Notes under the pieces: generated by a model
Told to the model about the DNA's origin: nothing
The model's input: only the letters and a program-made list of their open reading frames with translations
The model's database searches: none
Assembly: GCF_000763295.1 (NCBI RefSeq)
Contig: NZ_JRJE01000031.1
Location: 496,001 to 560,000 of the forward strand
Source: Thalassospira australica
GTDB lineage: Bacteria; Pseudomonadota; Alphaproteobacteria; Rhodospirillales; Thalassospiraceae
Length of the DNA stretch: 64,000 nucleotides
Reading direction: 5' to 3'
Made by a program: the position numbers and the translations under genes
Part shown: positions 34,918-43,691 of the stretch, piece by piece
How the letters are laid out: each line of letters starts with the position of its first letter
Numbering within the stretch: position 1 is the stretch's first letter

Positions 34918-36294
34918 ATGACGCATAATGACAAAAGCCCGGCCGGCCACAACCGGGAGTCCAGACTGTTTTATCAAAGCCGGTCCCGCCGCCCGCTGAT
35001 TGAGCGCGCCCAAGGCGTTTACATGTGGGACGTTGATGGCAAACGCTATATCGATGCATCAAGCGGTGCGATGGTCAGCAATATCGGCCATAGCGACCCG
35101 CGTGTGATCGCCGCGATGAATGCCCAGCTTGAAAAGGCCAGCTTCGCCTATCGCCTGCATTTTGAAAATGATGCGGCAGAAAACCTGGCCTGGCGCCTTG
35201 CCGAACGTGCACCGGGCGATCTTGAGCGCGTGTTCTTTGTCTCTGGCGGGTCTGAGGCGGTTGAAAGCTGCATCAAGCTTGCCCGGCAATATGCACTGGC
35301 GATCGGCCAATCACAGCGCACCAAAGTCATCTCCCGTTTCCCAAGTTATCATGGGTCTACTTTGGGGGCTCTGGCACTCACCGGCTATACGCCGATGCAT
35401 GCGCCATTTGCGCCCATGATGGTCGATCAACCGAAGATCCCCGCACCTACCTGCTATCTAGATCGCGATGACCTTTCGGATCATGACCGGGGCCTCAAAT
35501 ATGCCAACATGTTAGAAGCCGAAATCATCAAGCAAGGCCCGGAAACCGTTCTTGGTTTCATCATGGAGCCGGTTGGCGGTGCCGCCACAGGCGCGCTGGT
35601 TGCACCAGACAGCTATTACGCCCGCATCCGTGAGATTTGCGATCAGTACGGCATCCTTCTGATCTATGATGAAGTCATGACCGGTGCCGGTCGCACCGGC
35701 ACATACTTTGCCGCCGAACACTGGGGCATCACCCCCGACATTCTGGCCGTATCCAAAGGCTTGGCTGCCGGTTACGCACCGCTGGGTGCGATGATCGCGC
35801 CCGACCGGATCGTTGGTCCGGTTCTTGATCACGGTGGATTTATTCACGGCTACACCTATGCCGGGAACCCGTTGGCCTGTGCGGCGGGAAATGCCGTTCT
35901 GGACGTCATCGATGAAAACAACCTTCTGGAAAATGCTGCCAACAGTGGTGCGGCCCTGAAAGACGCGCTTTGCGGGCTTGCCGATGATTTCACCATGATT
36001 GGCGATGTCCGGGGCAAGGGACTTTTGCTGGCAATCGAACTGGTCAAAAACCGCACAAGCATGGAACCGATCGACCCCAAACATATGGCAGCGGCCCGTT
36101 TGGTTGATATCGCCTATGACCTGGGACTGATCATCTATTGGCGACGCACACGCGGCGGATATCGTGGCGACCATGTGATGGTTTGCCCACCGATGACAAT
36201 TCAACAGGATCAATTTGCCGACATCCTTGATCCTTTGCGTGCTGCATTTGTCACCTTGCAGGACGAATTATTGGTCGCAGGAGCCTTTTCATGA
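34918..36294 (+). CDS. Class III aminotransferase of the putative acyl-amine pathway
   Basis: PLP-dependent aminotransferase of 458 residues. Motifs: F-V-S-G-G-S-E-A-V-E, Y-H-G-S-T-L-G-A-L, M-E-P-V-G-G-A-A-T-G, Y-D-E-V-M-T-G-A-G-R-T-G and the lysine box S-K-G-L-A-A-G-Y-A-P-L-G. It resembles omega-amino-acid transaminases and differs from the SpuC-like enzyme at 15704. CAGGAGAG is upstream of the start. It overlaps the BKACE gene by 4 bases (ATGA), so the two products are likely used together: the transaminase may yield the keto acid cleaved by the BKACE enzyme. Confidence 0.86.
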   Translation: MTHNDKSPAGHNRESRLFYQSRSRRPLIERAQGVYMWDVDGKRYIDASSGAMVSNIGHSDPRVIAAMNAQLEKASFAYRLHFENDAAENLAWRLAERAPGDLERVFFVSGGSEAVESCIKLARQYALAIGQSQRTKVISRFPSYHGSTLGALALTGYTPMHAPFAPMMVDQPKIPAPTCYLDRDDLSDHDRGLKYANMLEAEIIKQGPETVLGFIMEPVGGAATGALVAPDSYYARIREICDQYGILLIYDEVMTGAGRTGTYFAAEHWGITPDILAVSKGLAAGYAPLGAMIAPDRIVGPVLDHGGFIHGYTYAGNPLACAAGNAVLDVIDENNLLENAANSGAALKDALCGLADDFTMIGDVRGKGLLLAIELVKNRTSMEPIDPKHMAAARLVDIAYDLGLIIYWRRTRGGYRGDHVMVCPPMTIQQDQFADILDPLRAAFVTLQDELLVAGAFS

Positions 36295-37220
36295 GCCGCA
36301 AAGTCATCATCACCTGTGCGATTACTGGATCGGTGCATACCCCGTCCATGAGCCCGCATTTGCCGATAACCCCCGAAGATATCGCCAAACAGGCCATTGA
36401 TGCGGCAAATGCCGGTGCCTCGATATTGCATCTGCATGCCCGCGATCCGGAAACCGGCTTCCCAAGCCCGGATCCGCATGTGTTCATGGAATTCCTGCCA
36501 AAAATCAGGGCCGCAACCGATGTCGTGATCAATATTTCAACCGGTGGCGGCATGAACATGAATGTACGTGACCGTATCCGTGCTGCCCGCGAAGCAGCAC
36601 CCGAGATGGCGTCGCTTAACATGGGCACCATGAATTTCGGCTTGTTCCCGGCCCTTGCCGGACGGAACGACTGGACACATAGCTGGGAACCTGAATTTCT
36701 TGAAAGCAGCCGCGACTTTGTTTTCAAAAACACGTTTTCAGATATCGAGACCATTCTTGCCGACCTTGGCGATGCCAATGGCACGCGGTTCGAGTTCGAA
36801 TGTTATGACGTCGGCCATCTTTACACGCTGGCCCATTTTGTTGATCGCGGATTGATCAAGGGACCAATATTCATTCAGTTCGTTCTGGGGGTGCTGGGCG
36901 GCATCGGTGCCGACCCGGACAATCTGGCACACCTCAAACGCACGGCAGACAAGCTGTTTGGCGATCAATATCAATTCTCTGTCCTTGGGGCTGGTCGCCA
37001 TCAGATGCCGCTTGCCAGCATGGCGGCTGCCATGGGCGGAAATGTGCGCGTCGGGCTGGAAGATAACCTTTATCTGCGCAAGGGCGAACTGGCCCCGGAC
37101 AATGCATCACAAGTGCGCAAAATCCGTGAGGTGCTTGACGGTTTGTCTCTTGAAATCGCAACCCCGGATGACGCCCGTGCGCAACTGGGGCTGAAAGGTG
37201 CTGACAAGGTATCTTTCTAG
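36291..37220 (+). CDS. BKACE family beta-keto acid cleavage enzyme (DUF849)
   Basis: 309-residue zinc enzyme of the beta-keto acid cleavage family, whose founder Kce condenses 3-keto-5-aminohexanoate with acetyl-CoA to give acetoacetate and an aminoacyl-CoA. Evidence: I-T-C-A-I-T-G-S-V-H-T-P-S-M at the N terminus and the metal/substrate motif I-L-H-L-H-A-R-D-P-E-T-G, then Q-F-V-L-G-V-L-G-G and G-A-G-R-H-Q-M-P. Its start overlaps the aminotransferase stop. In this operon it probably cleaves a beta-keto acid derived from the imported compound, but the exact substrate cannot be read from sequence. Confidence 0.9.
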   Translation: MSRKVIITCAITGSVHTPSMSPHLPITPEDIAKQAIDAANAGASILHLHARDPETGFPSPDPHVFMEFLPKIRAATDVVINISTGGGMNMNVRDRIRAAREAAPEMASLNMGTMNFGLFPALAGRNDWTHSWEPEFLESSRDFVFKNTFSDIETILADLGDANGTRFEFECYDVGHLYTLAHFVDRGLIKGPIFIQFVLGVLGGIGADPDNLAHLKRTADKLFGDQYQFSVLGAGRHQMPLASMAAAMGGNVRVGLEDNLYLRKGELAPDNASQVRKIREVLDGLSLEIATPDDARAQLGLKGADKVSF

Positions 37221-37277
37221 CCCACCAGATTAAAAACAACAGCCACCAATGATCACGCAAACTGAAAGGCGGCAGCG

Positions 37278-38306
37278 ATGATGCATGCCTATTTCTCAGA
37301 CGATCAGCTTCGCCATCACGGCAAAACATTCATTGTCGCGGGCGAAAGAAAGCCGATCCCCGAAGTACCCGAACGCGCTGAAATTCTGGGCCGTGCGGTA
37401 GCACGCCTTGGACTTGATGTCAGAACGCCAAAGGATAGCGGGATGGGGGCGATTGCGGCCATTCACGATGCGCAATATCTGACATTCCTGCAGACGATTT
37501 ATGAACAATGGCAGGCAGCCGGTGGATCAGAACTGGTGATCCCCAACATCCATCCGTTTGATCGCAACGGCCCCTATCCGCGCCATCACGCTGGTAAGGC
37601 CGGATTTCATCTGGGCGATACATCCTGTCCTGTCTCGGCCACCACTTGGCCGTCGGCCTATGCCAGTGCGCAAACCGCGATTGCCGCCACACACCATGTC
37701 CGTGATGACGGCGCGCAAAGTGCCTATGCGCTCTGTCGTCCGCCGGGGCACCATGCCAGCAGCAACATCGCCGGTGGGTTCTGTTATTTAAACAACAGTG
37801 CAATCGCCGCACAGGAACTCCGCACAAAGTACGACAAGGTCGCCATCCTTGATGTTGACCTTCATCACGGTAACGGCACCCAACATATTTTCTATGACCG
37901 GGCAGATATCATGACACTGTCGATCCATGCAGATCCGCATGATTTCTATCCGTTCTTTTGGGGACACGCCGAAGAACGTGGCGACAAGGACGGGCTTGGC
38001 TTTAACCATAATCACCCCCTGCCCCTTGGCAGCGGCGATGGCGTCTTTCTTGACGCACTTGATCGGGCATTGTCCGCGATTGACGATTTCGGCGCCGACG
38101 CCGTTGTGATCGCCCTTGGCCTAGATGCATCGCGCGATGATCCGTTTGGCGGCTTGACCGTCAGCCCGGATGGTTTTGCCAGGATCGGTGACAAAATTGC
38201 CACGCTTTCGCGCCCAACCGTAATCGTTCAGGAAGGCGGTTATGTCAGTGAAACATTGGCAGAAAACCTGTATCAGTTTCTAAGCGCCTTTGGCGTCACC
38301 AACTAG
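37278..38306 (+). CDS. Acetylpolyamine amidohydrolase-like deacetylase (HDAC fold)
   Basis: Zinc deacetylase of 342 residues. Evidence: C-R-P-P-G-H-H-A with the tandem His, D-V-D-L-H-H-G-N-G-T-Q with metal-binding Asp/His, S-I-H-A-D-P and L-G-L-D-A-S-R-D-D-P-F-G-G with the second metal Asp. The segment Y-P-F-F-W-G-H-A-E-E-R-G matches bacterial acetylpolyamine amidohydrolases (AphA) rather than AcuC. It would remove acetyl groups from amino groups of small molecules. ATG 37278 follows AAGGCGG. Being the third catabolic gene here suggests that the imported substrate is N-acylated. Confidence 0.88.
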   Translation: MMHAYFSDDQLRHHGKTFIVAGERKPIPEVPERAEILGRAVARLGLDVRTPKDSGMGAIAAIHDAQYLTFLQTIYEQWQAAGGSELVIPNIHPFDRNGPYPRHHAGKAGFHLGDTSCPVSATTWPSAYASAQTAIAATHHVRDDGAQSAYALCRPPGHHASSNIAGGFCYLNNSAIAAQELRTKYDKVAILDVDLHHGNGTQHIFYDRADIMTLSIHADPHDFYPFFWGHAEERGDKDGLGFNHNHPLPLGSGDGVFLDALDRALSAIDDFGADAVVIALGLDASRDDPFGGLTVSPDGFARIGDKIATLSRPTVIVQEGGYVSETLAENLYQFLSAFGVTN

Positions 38307-38328
38307 GCTCATAATCAGAAGGCCCCAC

Positions 38329-39486
38329 ATGACCCATTCAGACATCCTGATTATTGGCGGCGGCATTGCCGGAATGTCGGCTGCATATTTTTTGGCAAAG
38401 GCGGGAAAATCCGTCACGGTTTTGGAGCGCGAAGATCAACCGGGCTATCACAGCACTGGCCGATCCGCAGCACTTTATAGCGAGACCTATGGCCCGAAAA
38501 TCATCCGCAAGATGTCAACCGCCAGCCGGGCGTTTTTCCTGACCCCGCCCGAGGGGTTTAGCGAAAACCCGATCCTGAGCCCGCGTGGCATTATCATGAC
38601 GGCAAAGCCGGGCGAAGAAGCCGAACTTGATGCCATCCTGTCTGAGGGCCGTGCGAATGGCGCGAACTTTGTTGAACTGACCCCGGCAGAACTGAAGGAA
38701 ATCATTCCGGTCCTGCATACCGACCAAATTGCCAAGGCCGCCTATGAACCCGATGCCATGGATATTGATGTTCATGCGCTGCATTGGGGCTTCATTCGTC
38801 AGTTCAAGTCACGGGGTGGCACGCTTGTCACCAAAGCAGATGTTAGCGCTATCACAAGGGAAAGCGGCGTGTGGACCGTGTCCCTTTCAAATGGCGCGTC
38901 GTACAATGGCGATATTGTTGTCAACGCTGCGGGGGCATGGGCCGATGACATCGCCACCAAGGCCGGCATCCCCCCGCTTGGCATCGTGCCCAAGCGCCGT
39001 ACTGCGGTGATGGTTGACCTGCCGGCTGATGTTGATGCACATGGCTGGCCGTTGGTCGCCTGTCTCGATGAAACACTGTATTTCAAGGAGGACGCAGGGC
39101 GCTTGTTGGTGTCACCGGCTGATACCACGCCCACCGAACCCCATGATGTGCAGCCCGAAGAACTTGATATCGCCATCACAATTGACCGCCTGATGACAAC
39201 AACCAGCATCGAGGTCCGCCGCCCGGGTGAATCATGGGCCGGTTTGCGCAGCTTCTTTGCCGATGGCGATCCGGTTTCAAGCTTTGACCCGGCTGATGAC
39301 AGTTTCTATTGGCTGGCCGGTCAAGGCGGGTATGGCATCCAAACCGCACCAGCCATGGGCGAATATGCCGCAAGCATCATCACCGGGAACGATGTTCCGC
39401 CACAGATGGAAAAGCTTGGCATTACCAAGGACGCGCTTTCTGCCACACGGCCCACACTTGCAAGCGGCAAACAGGAATTGCAATGA
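38329..39486 (+). CDS. DadA-like FAD-dependent amine/amino acid oxidase
   Basis: Flavoprotein of about 385 residues: I-L-I-I-G-G-G-I-A-G-M-S-A-A-Y-F-L is the FAD motif; Y-H-S-T-G-R-S-A-A-L-Y-S-E and G-Q-G-G-Y-G-I-Q-T-A-P complete the D-amino-acid/glycine oxidase-like pattern. ATG 38329 is selected over 38290, which lies within the previous gene. It is 22 bases after the deacetylase. It likely oxidises a secondary or primary amine to an imine. The nearby RidA protein would help clear such imines. Confidence 0.87.
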   Translation: MTHSDILIIGGGIAGMSAAYFLAKAGKSVTVLEREDQPGYHSTGRSAALYSETYGPKIIRKMSTASRAFFLTPPEGFSENPILSPRGIIMTAKPGEEAELDAILSEGRANGANFVELTPAELKEIIPVLHTDQIAKAAYEPDAMDIDVHALHWGFIRQFKSRGGTLVTKADVSAITRESGVWTVSLSNGASYNGDIVVNAAGAWADDIATKAGIPPLGIVPKRRTAVMVDLPADVDAHGWPLVACLDETLYFKEDAGRLLVSPADTTPTEPHDVQPEELDIAITIDRLMTTTSIEVRRPGESWAGLRSFFADGDPVSSFDPADDSFYWLAGQGGYGIQTAPAMGEYAASIITGNDVPPQMEKLGITKDALSATRPTLASGKQELQ

Positions 39487-39514
39487 GCAGTTCCCTGACA
39501 GAACGGAGGCATCC

Positions 39515-40801
39515 ATGACCAGTTTTGATCGCGCAGCCCTGCGCAAGGCTGTCTCGGACCGTACATCACACGCGGTTAGGGACCTGTGCGAGCTGGTCCG
39601 TCATGACAGTTTGCTTGGCAACGAGGCCGCAGCTCAGGACTGGGTCGCTGAACAATTTGCGGAAATGGGGCTTGATGTCGAACGGGTAAAAATTGATGTC
39701 GATGCCCTTCGGGATCAGCCGGGGTTCTCCCCCCCCGTGATCGATGATTATGACGGGCGCGAAAACATTATCGGCTTGCACCGCCCGCAAACGCCGACCG
39801 GACGCAGCCTGATTTTGAATGGGCACATTGATGTGGTGCCAACCGGGCCTGTTGATCAATGGCGACATGGGCCATTCACCCCTTATGTCGAGGATGACTG
39901 GATTTACGGTCGCGGCGCCGGGGACATGAAGGCCGGGATCATTGCCTATTGCCACGCATTGCAAGCGCTGCATGATATCGGCCTTGAACCGGCCGCCCCG
40001 ATCACCTTGCAATCGGTGGTCGAAGAAGAATGCACCGGCAACGGCGCCCTTGCCTGCCTTCATGCCGGTTACACCGCCGACTGTGCGATCATTCCCGAAC
40101 CATTCAATCAAACCCTGATGACCGCGCAACTTGGTGTCATGTGGTTCCAAATCAACGTATCAGGCAGCCCGGCACATGTTCTTGATACCTCGGCGGGCAG
40201 TAACGCGATTGAAGCTGCCTTTGGTTTCTTTGAAACGCTTAAGGAAGTCGAGGAAATCTGGAATCACCCGACGCATCGTCATGCGGCCTACGGCGCGCAT
40301 GTTCATCCGGTGAATTTCAATCTGGGCAAGATTGAAGGCGGCGAATGGGCATCAACCGTGCCACCGATTTGTACTGCGGATGTGCGCGTCGGGTTTTACC
40401 CCGGCATGGAACTTGAAAAGGTTCGCGAAACCATTGAGGCCGTCAAACAAAGTGCGGTTGACAACCATCCGGCCTGCAAAGGGGCAAAAATCGACATCAC
40501 CTATCGCGGTTTTCAGGCTGAGGGCTGCGAAATGGATGAAAACCACCCGATGATGACGATGATGGGCGATATCCATCAGGAAGTCACCGGCAAGACCATC
40601 AAGAACTATGCCTCCACCGCCACGACGGACGCCCGTTTCTTCCAGATTTATGGCAACATCCCGGCCACCTGTTATGGCCCCAAAGCCGAACGCATTCATG
40701 GCATTGATGAACGGGTTTCGATTGCCTCCATAATGGAAGTCACCGAAGTCCTTGCACTCTTCATCGCCGACTGGTGCGGGGTGCAAAAGCGTGGTAGCTA
40801 A
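39515..40801 (+). CDS. M20 metallopeptidase family deacylase (ArgE/DapE-like)
   Basis: Dinuclear zinc hydrolase of 428 residues. Evidence: L-N-G-H-I-D-V-V-P-T-G, Y-G-R-G-A-G-D-M-K-A-G and S-V-V-E-E-E-C-T-G-N-G-A-L-A (catalytic Glu), with H-G-I-D-E-R-V-S near the end. It fits the ArgE/DapE/ACY1 subfamily that hydrolyses N-acyl amino acids. ATG 39515 has ACGGAGG upstream; the longer frame to 39227 overlaps the oxidase. A second amide hydrolase in the same operon implies either two acyl groups or an alternative substrate. Confidence 0.88.
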   Translation: MTSFDRAALRKAVSDRTSHAVRDLCELVRHDSLLGNEAAAQDWVAEQFAEMGLDVERVKIDVDALRDQPGFSPPVIDDYDGRENIIGLHRPQTPTGRSLILNGHIDVVPTGPVDQWRHGPFTPYVEDDWIYGRGAGDMKAGIIAYCHALQALHDIGLEPAAPITLQSVVEEECTGNGALACLHAGYTADCAIIPEPFNQTLMTAQLGVMWFQINVSGSPAHVLDTSAGSNAIEAAFGFFETLKEVEEIWNHPTHRHAAYGAHVHPVNFNLGKIEGGEWASTVPPICTADVRVGFYPGMELEKVRETIEAVKQSAVDNHPACKGAKIDITYRGFQAEGCEMDENHPMMTMMGDIHQEVTGKTIKNYASTATTDARFFQIYGNIPATCYGPKAERIHGIDERVSIASIMEVTEVLALFIADWCGVQKRGS

Positions 40802-40849
40802 ATTCCCAGTTCGAATAATGTATCCAATGCTTATATCAAGGAGCGTTTC

Positions 40850-41197
40850 ATGAGCATCCAGCGTCTTCACACCGGCCCGCGTATGAGCCAGGCCGTCGTC
40901 CATGGCGACACCATCTATCTTGCCGGTCAGGTCGGCAATGCCGACAGCGATATCACCAACCAGACCAAGGAGTGCCTGGCAAAGGTCGATGCGCTTTTGG
41001 CCGAATGCGGCTCAAGCAAGGAAAACATCCTGTCGACCACCATCTGGCTTGCCGACATGAAAGATTTTGCTGCGATGAACACCGTATGGGACGCATGGGT
41101 CCCGCAGGGGCACACCCCGGCCCGTGCCTGCGGCGAAGCAAAGCTTGCCACCCCGGATTATCTGGTTGAATTCATGGTTGTTGCAGCCAAGCCATAA
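40850..41197 (+). CDS. RidA family enamine/imine deaminase
   Basis: 115-residue YjgF/RidA protein with Y-L-A-G-Q-V-G-N-A, the catalytic-type R at T-P-A-R-A-C-G-E-A-K-L-A and E-F-M-V-V-A-A. RidA proteins hydrolyse reactive 2-aminoacrylate-type enamines and imines. AAGGAG precedes ATG 40850. As last gene of the set it fits detoxification of products from the FAD oxidase and aminotransferase. A strong terminator follows. Confidence 0.9.
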   Translation: MSIQRLHTGPRMSQAVVHGDTIYLAGQVGNADSDITNQTKECLAKVDALLAECGSSKENILSTTIWLADMKDFAAMNTVWDAWVPQGHTPARACGEAKLATPDYLVEFMVVAAKP

Positions 41198-41221
41198 TAC
41201 AAAATGATCATCTGATCGCCA

Positions 41222-41255
41222 AAACACCCGGCAGTTTATCCTGCCGGGTGTTTTT
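41222..41255 (+). terminator. Rho-independent terminator after ridA
   Basis: A 13-bp stem (41222-41234 with 41241-41253) has a 6-nt loop and leads into TTTTT. A-rich on the other side, it may also serve the convergent gene that ends at 41276. Confidence 0.93.
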
Positions 41256-41275
41256 GTCTTTGCAGTAAGGCTGCC

Positions 41276-42520
41276 TTAGCCAACGTCTTCGTGCGTAACG
41301 ATAAGCGATGATGCCTCTAGCGTTCTATGAACCGGGCACTTATCGGCAATTTCCATCAGCCGTACGCGGGTTTCATCATCAAGGTCACCATTTAAGCGAA
41401 TGCGGCGCTCGAACCGGTCGATCTTGCCAGCCCGTCCATCGGGTTTATGCGCGTGGCTTTTCAGACATTCATCGCAATCATCGATATGAACCTTGTCATG
41501 GATGACCGCGACTTTGACGCCATCAAGGTTGATACCCTTGCGATCGGCATACATGCGAATGGTCATTACAGTGCAACTGCCAAGTGCAGCTGACAGGTAA
41601 TCATAGGGTGACGGGCCGCTATCAAAACCGCCGACTTTTTCCGGTTCATCGGCCAGCAGGCGATGTCGCCCGGCAAGCACCATAGCCTGAAACTTTCCAA
41701 GTCCGGTTTCACGGACAATGACACCCTCTTCGATATCGGCAGGTTTGCCAACCTCTTCAGGAATATAGCGTTTTGCCCAGGCTGCTATGACCGATGCCGC
41801 ATAGCTTGCATCGTCGGGGTTACGTAAAAGATGATCCGCCTGATCGAGGGAGACGAAGCTTTTGGGATGTTTCGCTGCATCAAAAATTCGCCCGGCATTT
41901 TCAACACCAACCGTTTGATCCAACGGCGCATGCATCACCAGAAGTGCTTTTTTCAATGTTGCGACTTGTTCGGTCAAATCGTGATTGGCCAAGTCATCAA
42001 CGAACTGTTTTTGGATGACAAATGGCCGTCCCCCCAGACTGACTTCAGCTTCGCCGTCTTTGTTAATTTGATCAAGATGGGTGGCAAAGTTGTGCGTTAC
42101 ATGTTCGACATCTGCGGGCGCACCGATGGTTGCCACGGCCGTTGCTTCCTTGATCCGGCTTGCCACCGCAAGAACAGCAGCCCCGCCAAGCGAATGCCCA
42201 ATCAAAAGTTTGGGCGCCTCGAACTCTTTACGCAGGAAATCCGCAGCCCGTTCAATATCTTCAAGGTTTGAGGTGAAATTGCTTGAAGAGAAATCACCGC
42301 CTGATCCGCCCAAACCGGTAAAATCAAACCGCAAGACGGCGATGCCCTGAACATTGAGTGCCTCGGCAATCTTGCGGGCGGCGGTCAAGTCCTTGGTACA
42401 GGTAAAACAATGGGCAAACAGCGCATAGGCCTTGACCGGCCCTGCTGGCAATTCAAGACGACCGGCAAGCTGCGCACCATTGCTGCCTTCAAACATAAGT
42501 TTGATTGGTTTTCCCGGCAT
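41276..42520 (-). CDS. Bifunctional alpha/beta hydrolase-OsmC family protein
   Basis: Fused protein of 414 residues. The N-terminal half is an alpha/beta hydrolase with A-H-C-F-T-C, D-F-T-G-L-G-G-S-G-G and the nucleophile elbow I-G-H-S-L-G-G-A-A. The C-terminal half (from about 270) is OsmC-like with the two peroxidatic cysteines in A-A-L-G-S-C-T-V-M-T and D-K-C-P-V-H-R-T-L. OsmC relatives reduce organic hydroperoxides. ATG 42520 is chosen over the TTG at 42538. The combination suggests ester/hydroperoxide detoxification; the fusion is known as a family. It is divergent from a GNAT gene. Confidence 0.88.
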   Translation of the reverse strand: MPGKPIKLMFEGSNGAQLAGRLELPAGPVKAYALFAHCFTCTKDLTAARKIAEALNVQGIAVLRFDFTGLGGSGGDFSSSNFTSNLEDIERAADFLRKEFEAPKLLIGHSLGGAAVLAVASRIKEATAVATIGAPADVEHVTHNFATHLDQINKDGEAEVSLGGRPFVIQKQFVDDLANHDLTEQVATLKKALLVMHAPLDQTVGVENAGRIFDAAKHPKSFVSLDQADHLLRNPDDASYAASVIAAWAKRYIPEEVGKPADIEEGVIVRETGLGKFQAMVLAGRHRLLADEPEKVGGFDSGPSPYDYLSAALGSCTVMTIRMYADRKGINLDGVKVAVIHDKVHIDDCDECLKSHAHKPDGRAGKIDRFERRIRLNGDLDDETRVRLMEIADKCPVHRTLEASSLIVTHEDVG

Positions 42521-42612
42521 CGCATTTCTCCAAAACATTCAAAAGATTACTGGGTGAAATCATGCTGCCTTTTCCGGCAATGGCCGATAGGATCACACTA
42601 AAGCATATTACC

Positions 42613-43137
42613 ATGGACAGTTCAGTGATGTTTCTTCAAACCAAACGCACGATTTTGCGAGATGCACACCATGACGATGCCCCCTTCATACTGCAGCTGT
42701 TGAACGAGCCCGGCTGGCTCCGGTTTATCGGGGATCGCAACATTCGCGACCTTGATGCCACACGGGCATATATTGATCAGCGACATCGTGAAATTTATCC
42801 CAAGCTGGGGTTTGGGATATGCATTGCGTTTGAACAGAAAACCCAAACACCGATCGGCCTGATTGGTTTTGTAAAGCGTGACACCCTTGATGCACCTGAT
42901 ATCGGCTATGCCGTGGCAGAAAACCATCAGGGCAAAGGATATGCCTTTGAAGTCTGTCATGCCCTGATTGATCATGGCTGGAACGTGCTTGGCTATGACA
43001 AGATCTATGGGTACTGCCAGCCAGACAACATTGCATCCGTCAAGATGCTTGAAAAACTGGGGCTAACCTATTTGCGCGACGAAGACGTCAATCAAACCGG
43101 CGAGATGTGCAGGCTTTATATGGCAACGCGACCCTAA
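42613..43137 (+). CDS. GNAT family N-acetyltransferase (RimJ/RimL-like)
   Basis: About 174 residues. The N-terminal T-K-R-T-I-L-R-D, then I-G-L-I-G-F-V-K-R and the acetyl-CoA loop N-H-Q-G-K-G-Y-A-F-E-V, plus N-I-A-S-V-K-M-L-E-K-L-G-L identify an N-acetyltransferase of the RimJ/RimL class. The start is uncertain: ATG 42613 is used; ATG 42562 (GGTGA upstream) and ATG 42628 are alternatives. The acceptor is unknown. It is divergent from the hydrolase-OsmC gene with little room for promoters. Confidence 0.83.
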   Translation: MDSSVMFLQTKRTILRDAHHDDAPFILQLLNEPGWLRFIGDRNIRDLDATRAYIDQRHREIYPKLGFGICIAFEQKTQTPIGLIGFVKRDTLDAPDIGYAVAENHQGKGYAFEVCHALIDHGWNVLGYDKIYGYCQPDNIASVKMLEKLGLTYLRDEDVNQTGEMCRLYMATRP

Positions 43138-43193
43138 TCCAGATTCAGCACACCTAAACAAAACCCAGCGATCTGATGATGCGGGGTTTTTGA

Positions 43194-43691
43194 TTATTTG
43201 CGGCGAATGCCAATCTTGCGTCCAACACCGGATGGTATCGGCAAATCGGCATGGGCAGTCTTGATCCTGTTAAGCGTTTCCATGATGTCATCGGGAAACG
43301 GTGCTGAGCGGCGCTTTTCCATATCGATATGCATGGTGATGATCTCGTTGGTCGAGGCCAGCCACCCTTCTGTGCCATGACGCATTTCATGATACATGTG
43401 AATGCGTTTGGCATCGCAATCAAGCACACGGGTATAGATCACATACGGGTCGTCCTGATGAATTTCGCGATCATAGGTCACATGCATTTCAAGCCCGAAG
43501 GTCGATCCACCGCGCCGCTCGGGATAGCTATATCCCATCCCGACAGCATCCAAAAACGCCATCGACCCCAGATCAAACGCGACCACGTAATAGCCTACAT
43601 TCATATGGCCGTTGAAATCGATCCATTCGGGTTTGATGTGGCCCCGAAATCCTTCTAGTGGTTCGGGCGCAAACAGATCGGTGCTGATCAT
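43194..43691 (-). CDS. Acyl-CoA thioesterase, hotdog fold
   Basis: 165-residue thioesterase of the 4-hydroxybenzoyl-CoA thioesterase/YbgC type: G-H-I-K-P-E-W-I-D-F-N-G-H-M-N-V-G-Y-Y, with Asp replaced by the D-F-N-G-H-M-N motif, then H-V-T-Y-D-R-E-I-H-Q-D-D-P. Cytoplasmic. It overlaps the upstream gene by 4 bases (ATGA), so it is translationally coupled to the ornithine cyclodeaminase family gene. The acyl group is not known; carnitine-related operons often hold such thioesterases, but no carnitine gene is visible. Confidence 0.83.
   Translation of the reverse strand: MISTDLFAPEPLEGFRGHIKPEWIDFNGHMNVGYYVVAFDLGSMAFLDAVGMGYSYPERRGGSTFGLEMHVTYDREIHQDDPYVIYTRVLDCDAKRIHMYHEMRHGTEGWLASTNEIITMHIDMEKRRSAPFPDDIMETLNRIKTAHADLPIPSGVGRKIGIRRK

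Noticed and set aside
43138..43193. Possible bidirectional terminator between the GNAT and thioesterase genes
   Set aside because: AAACCC/GGGTTT arms are only 6 bp with a long loop; too weak to list.
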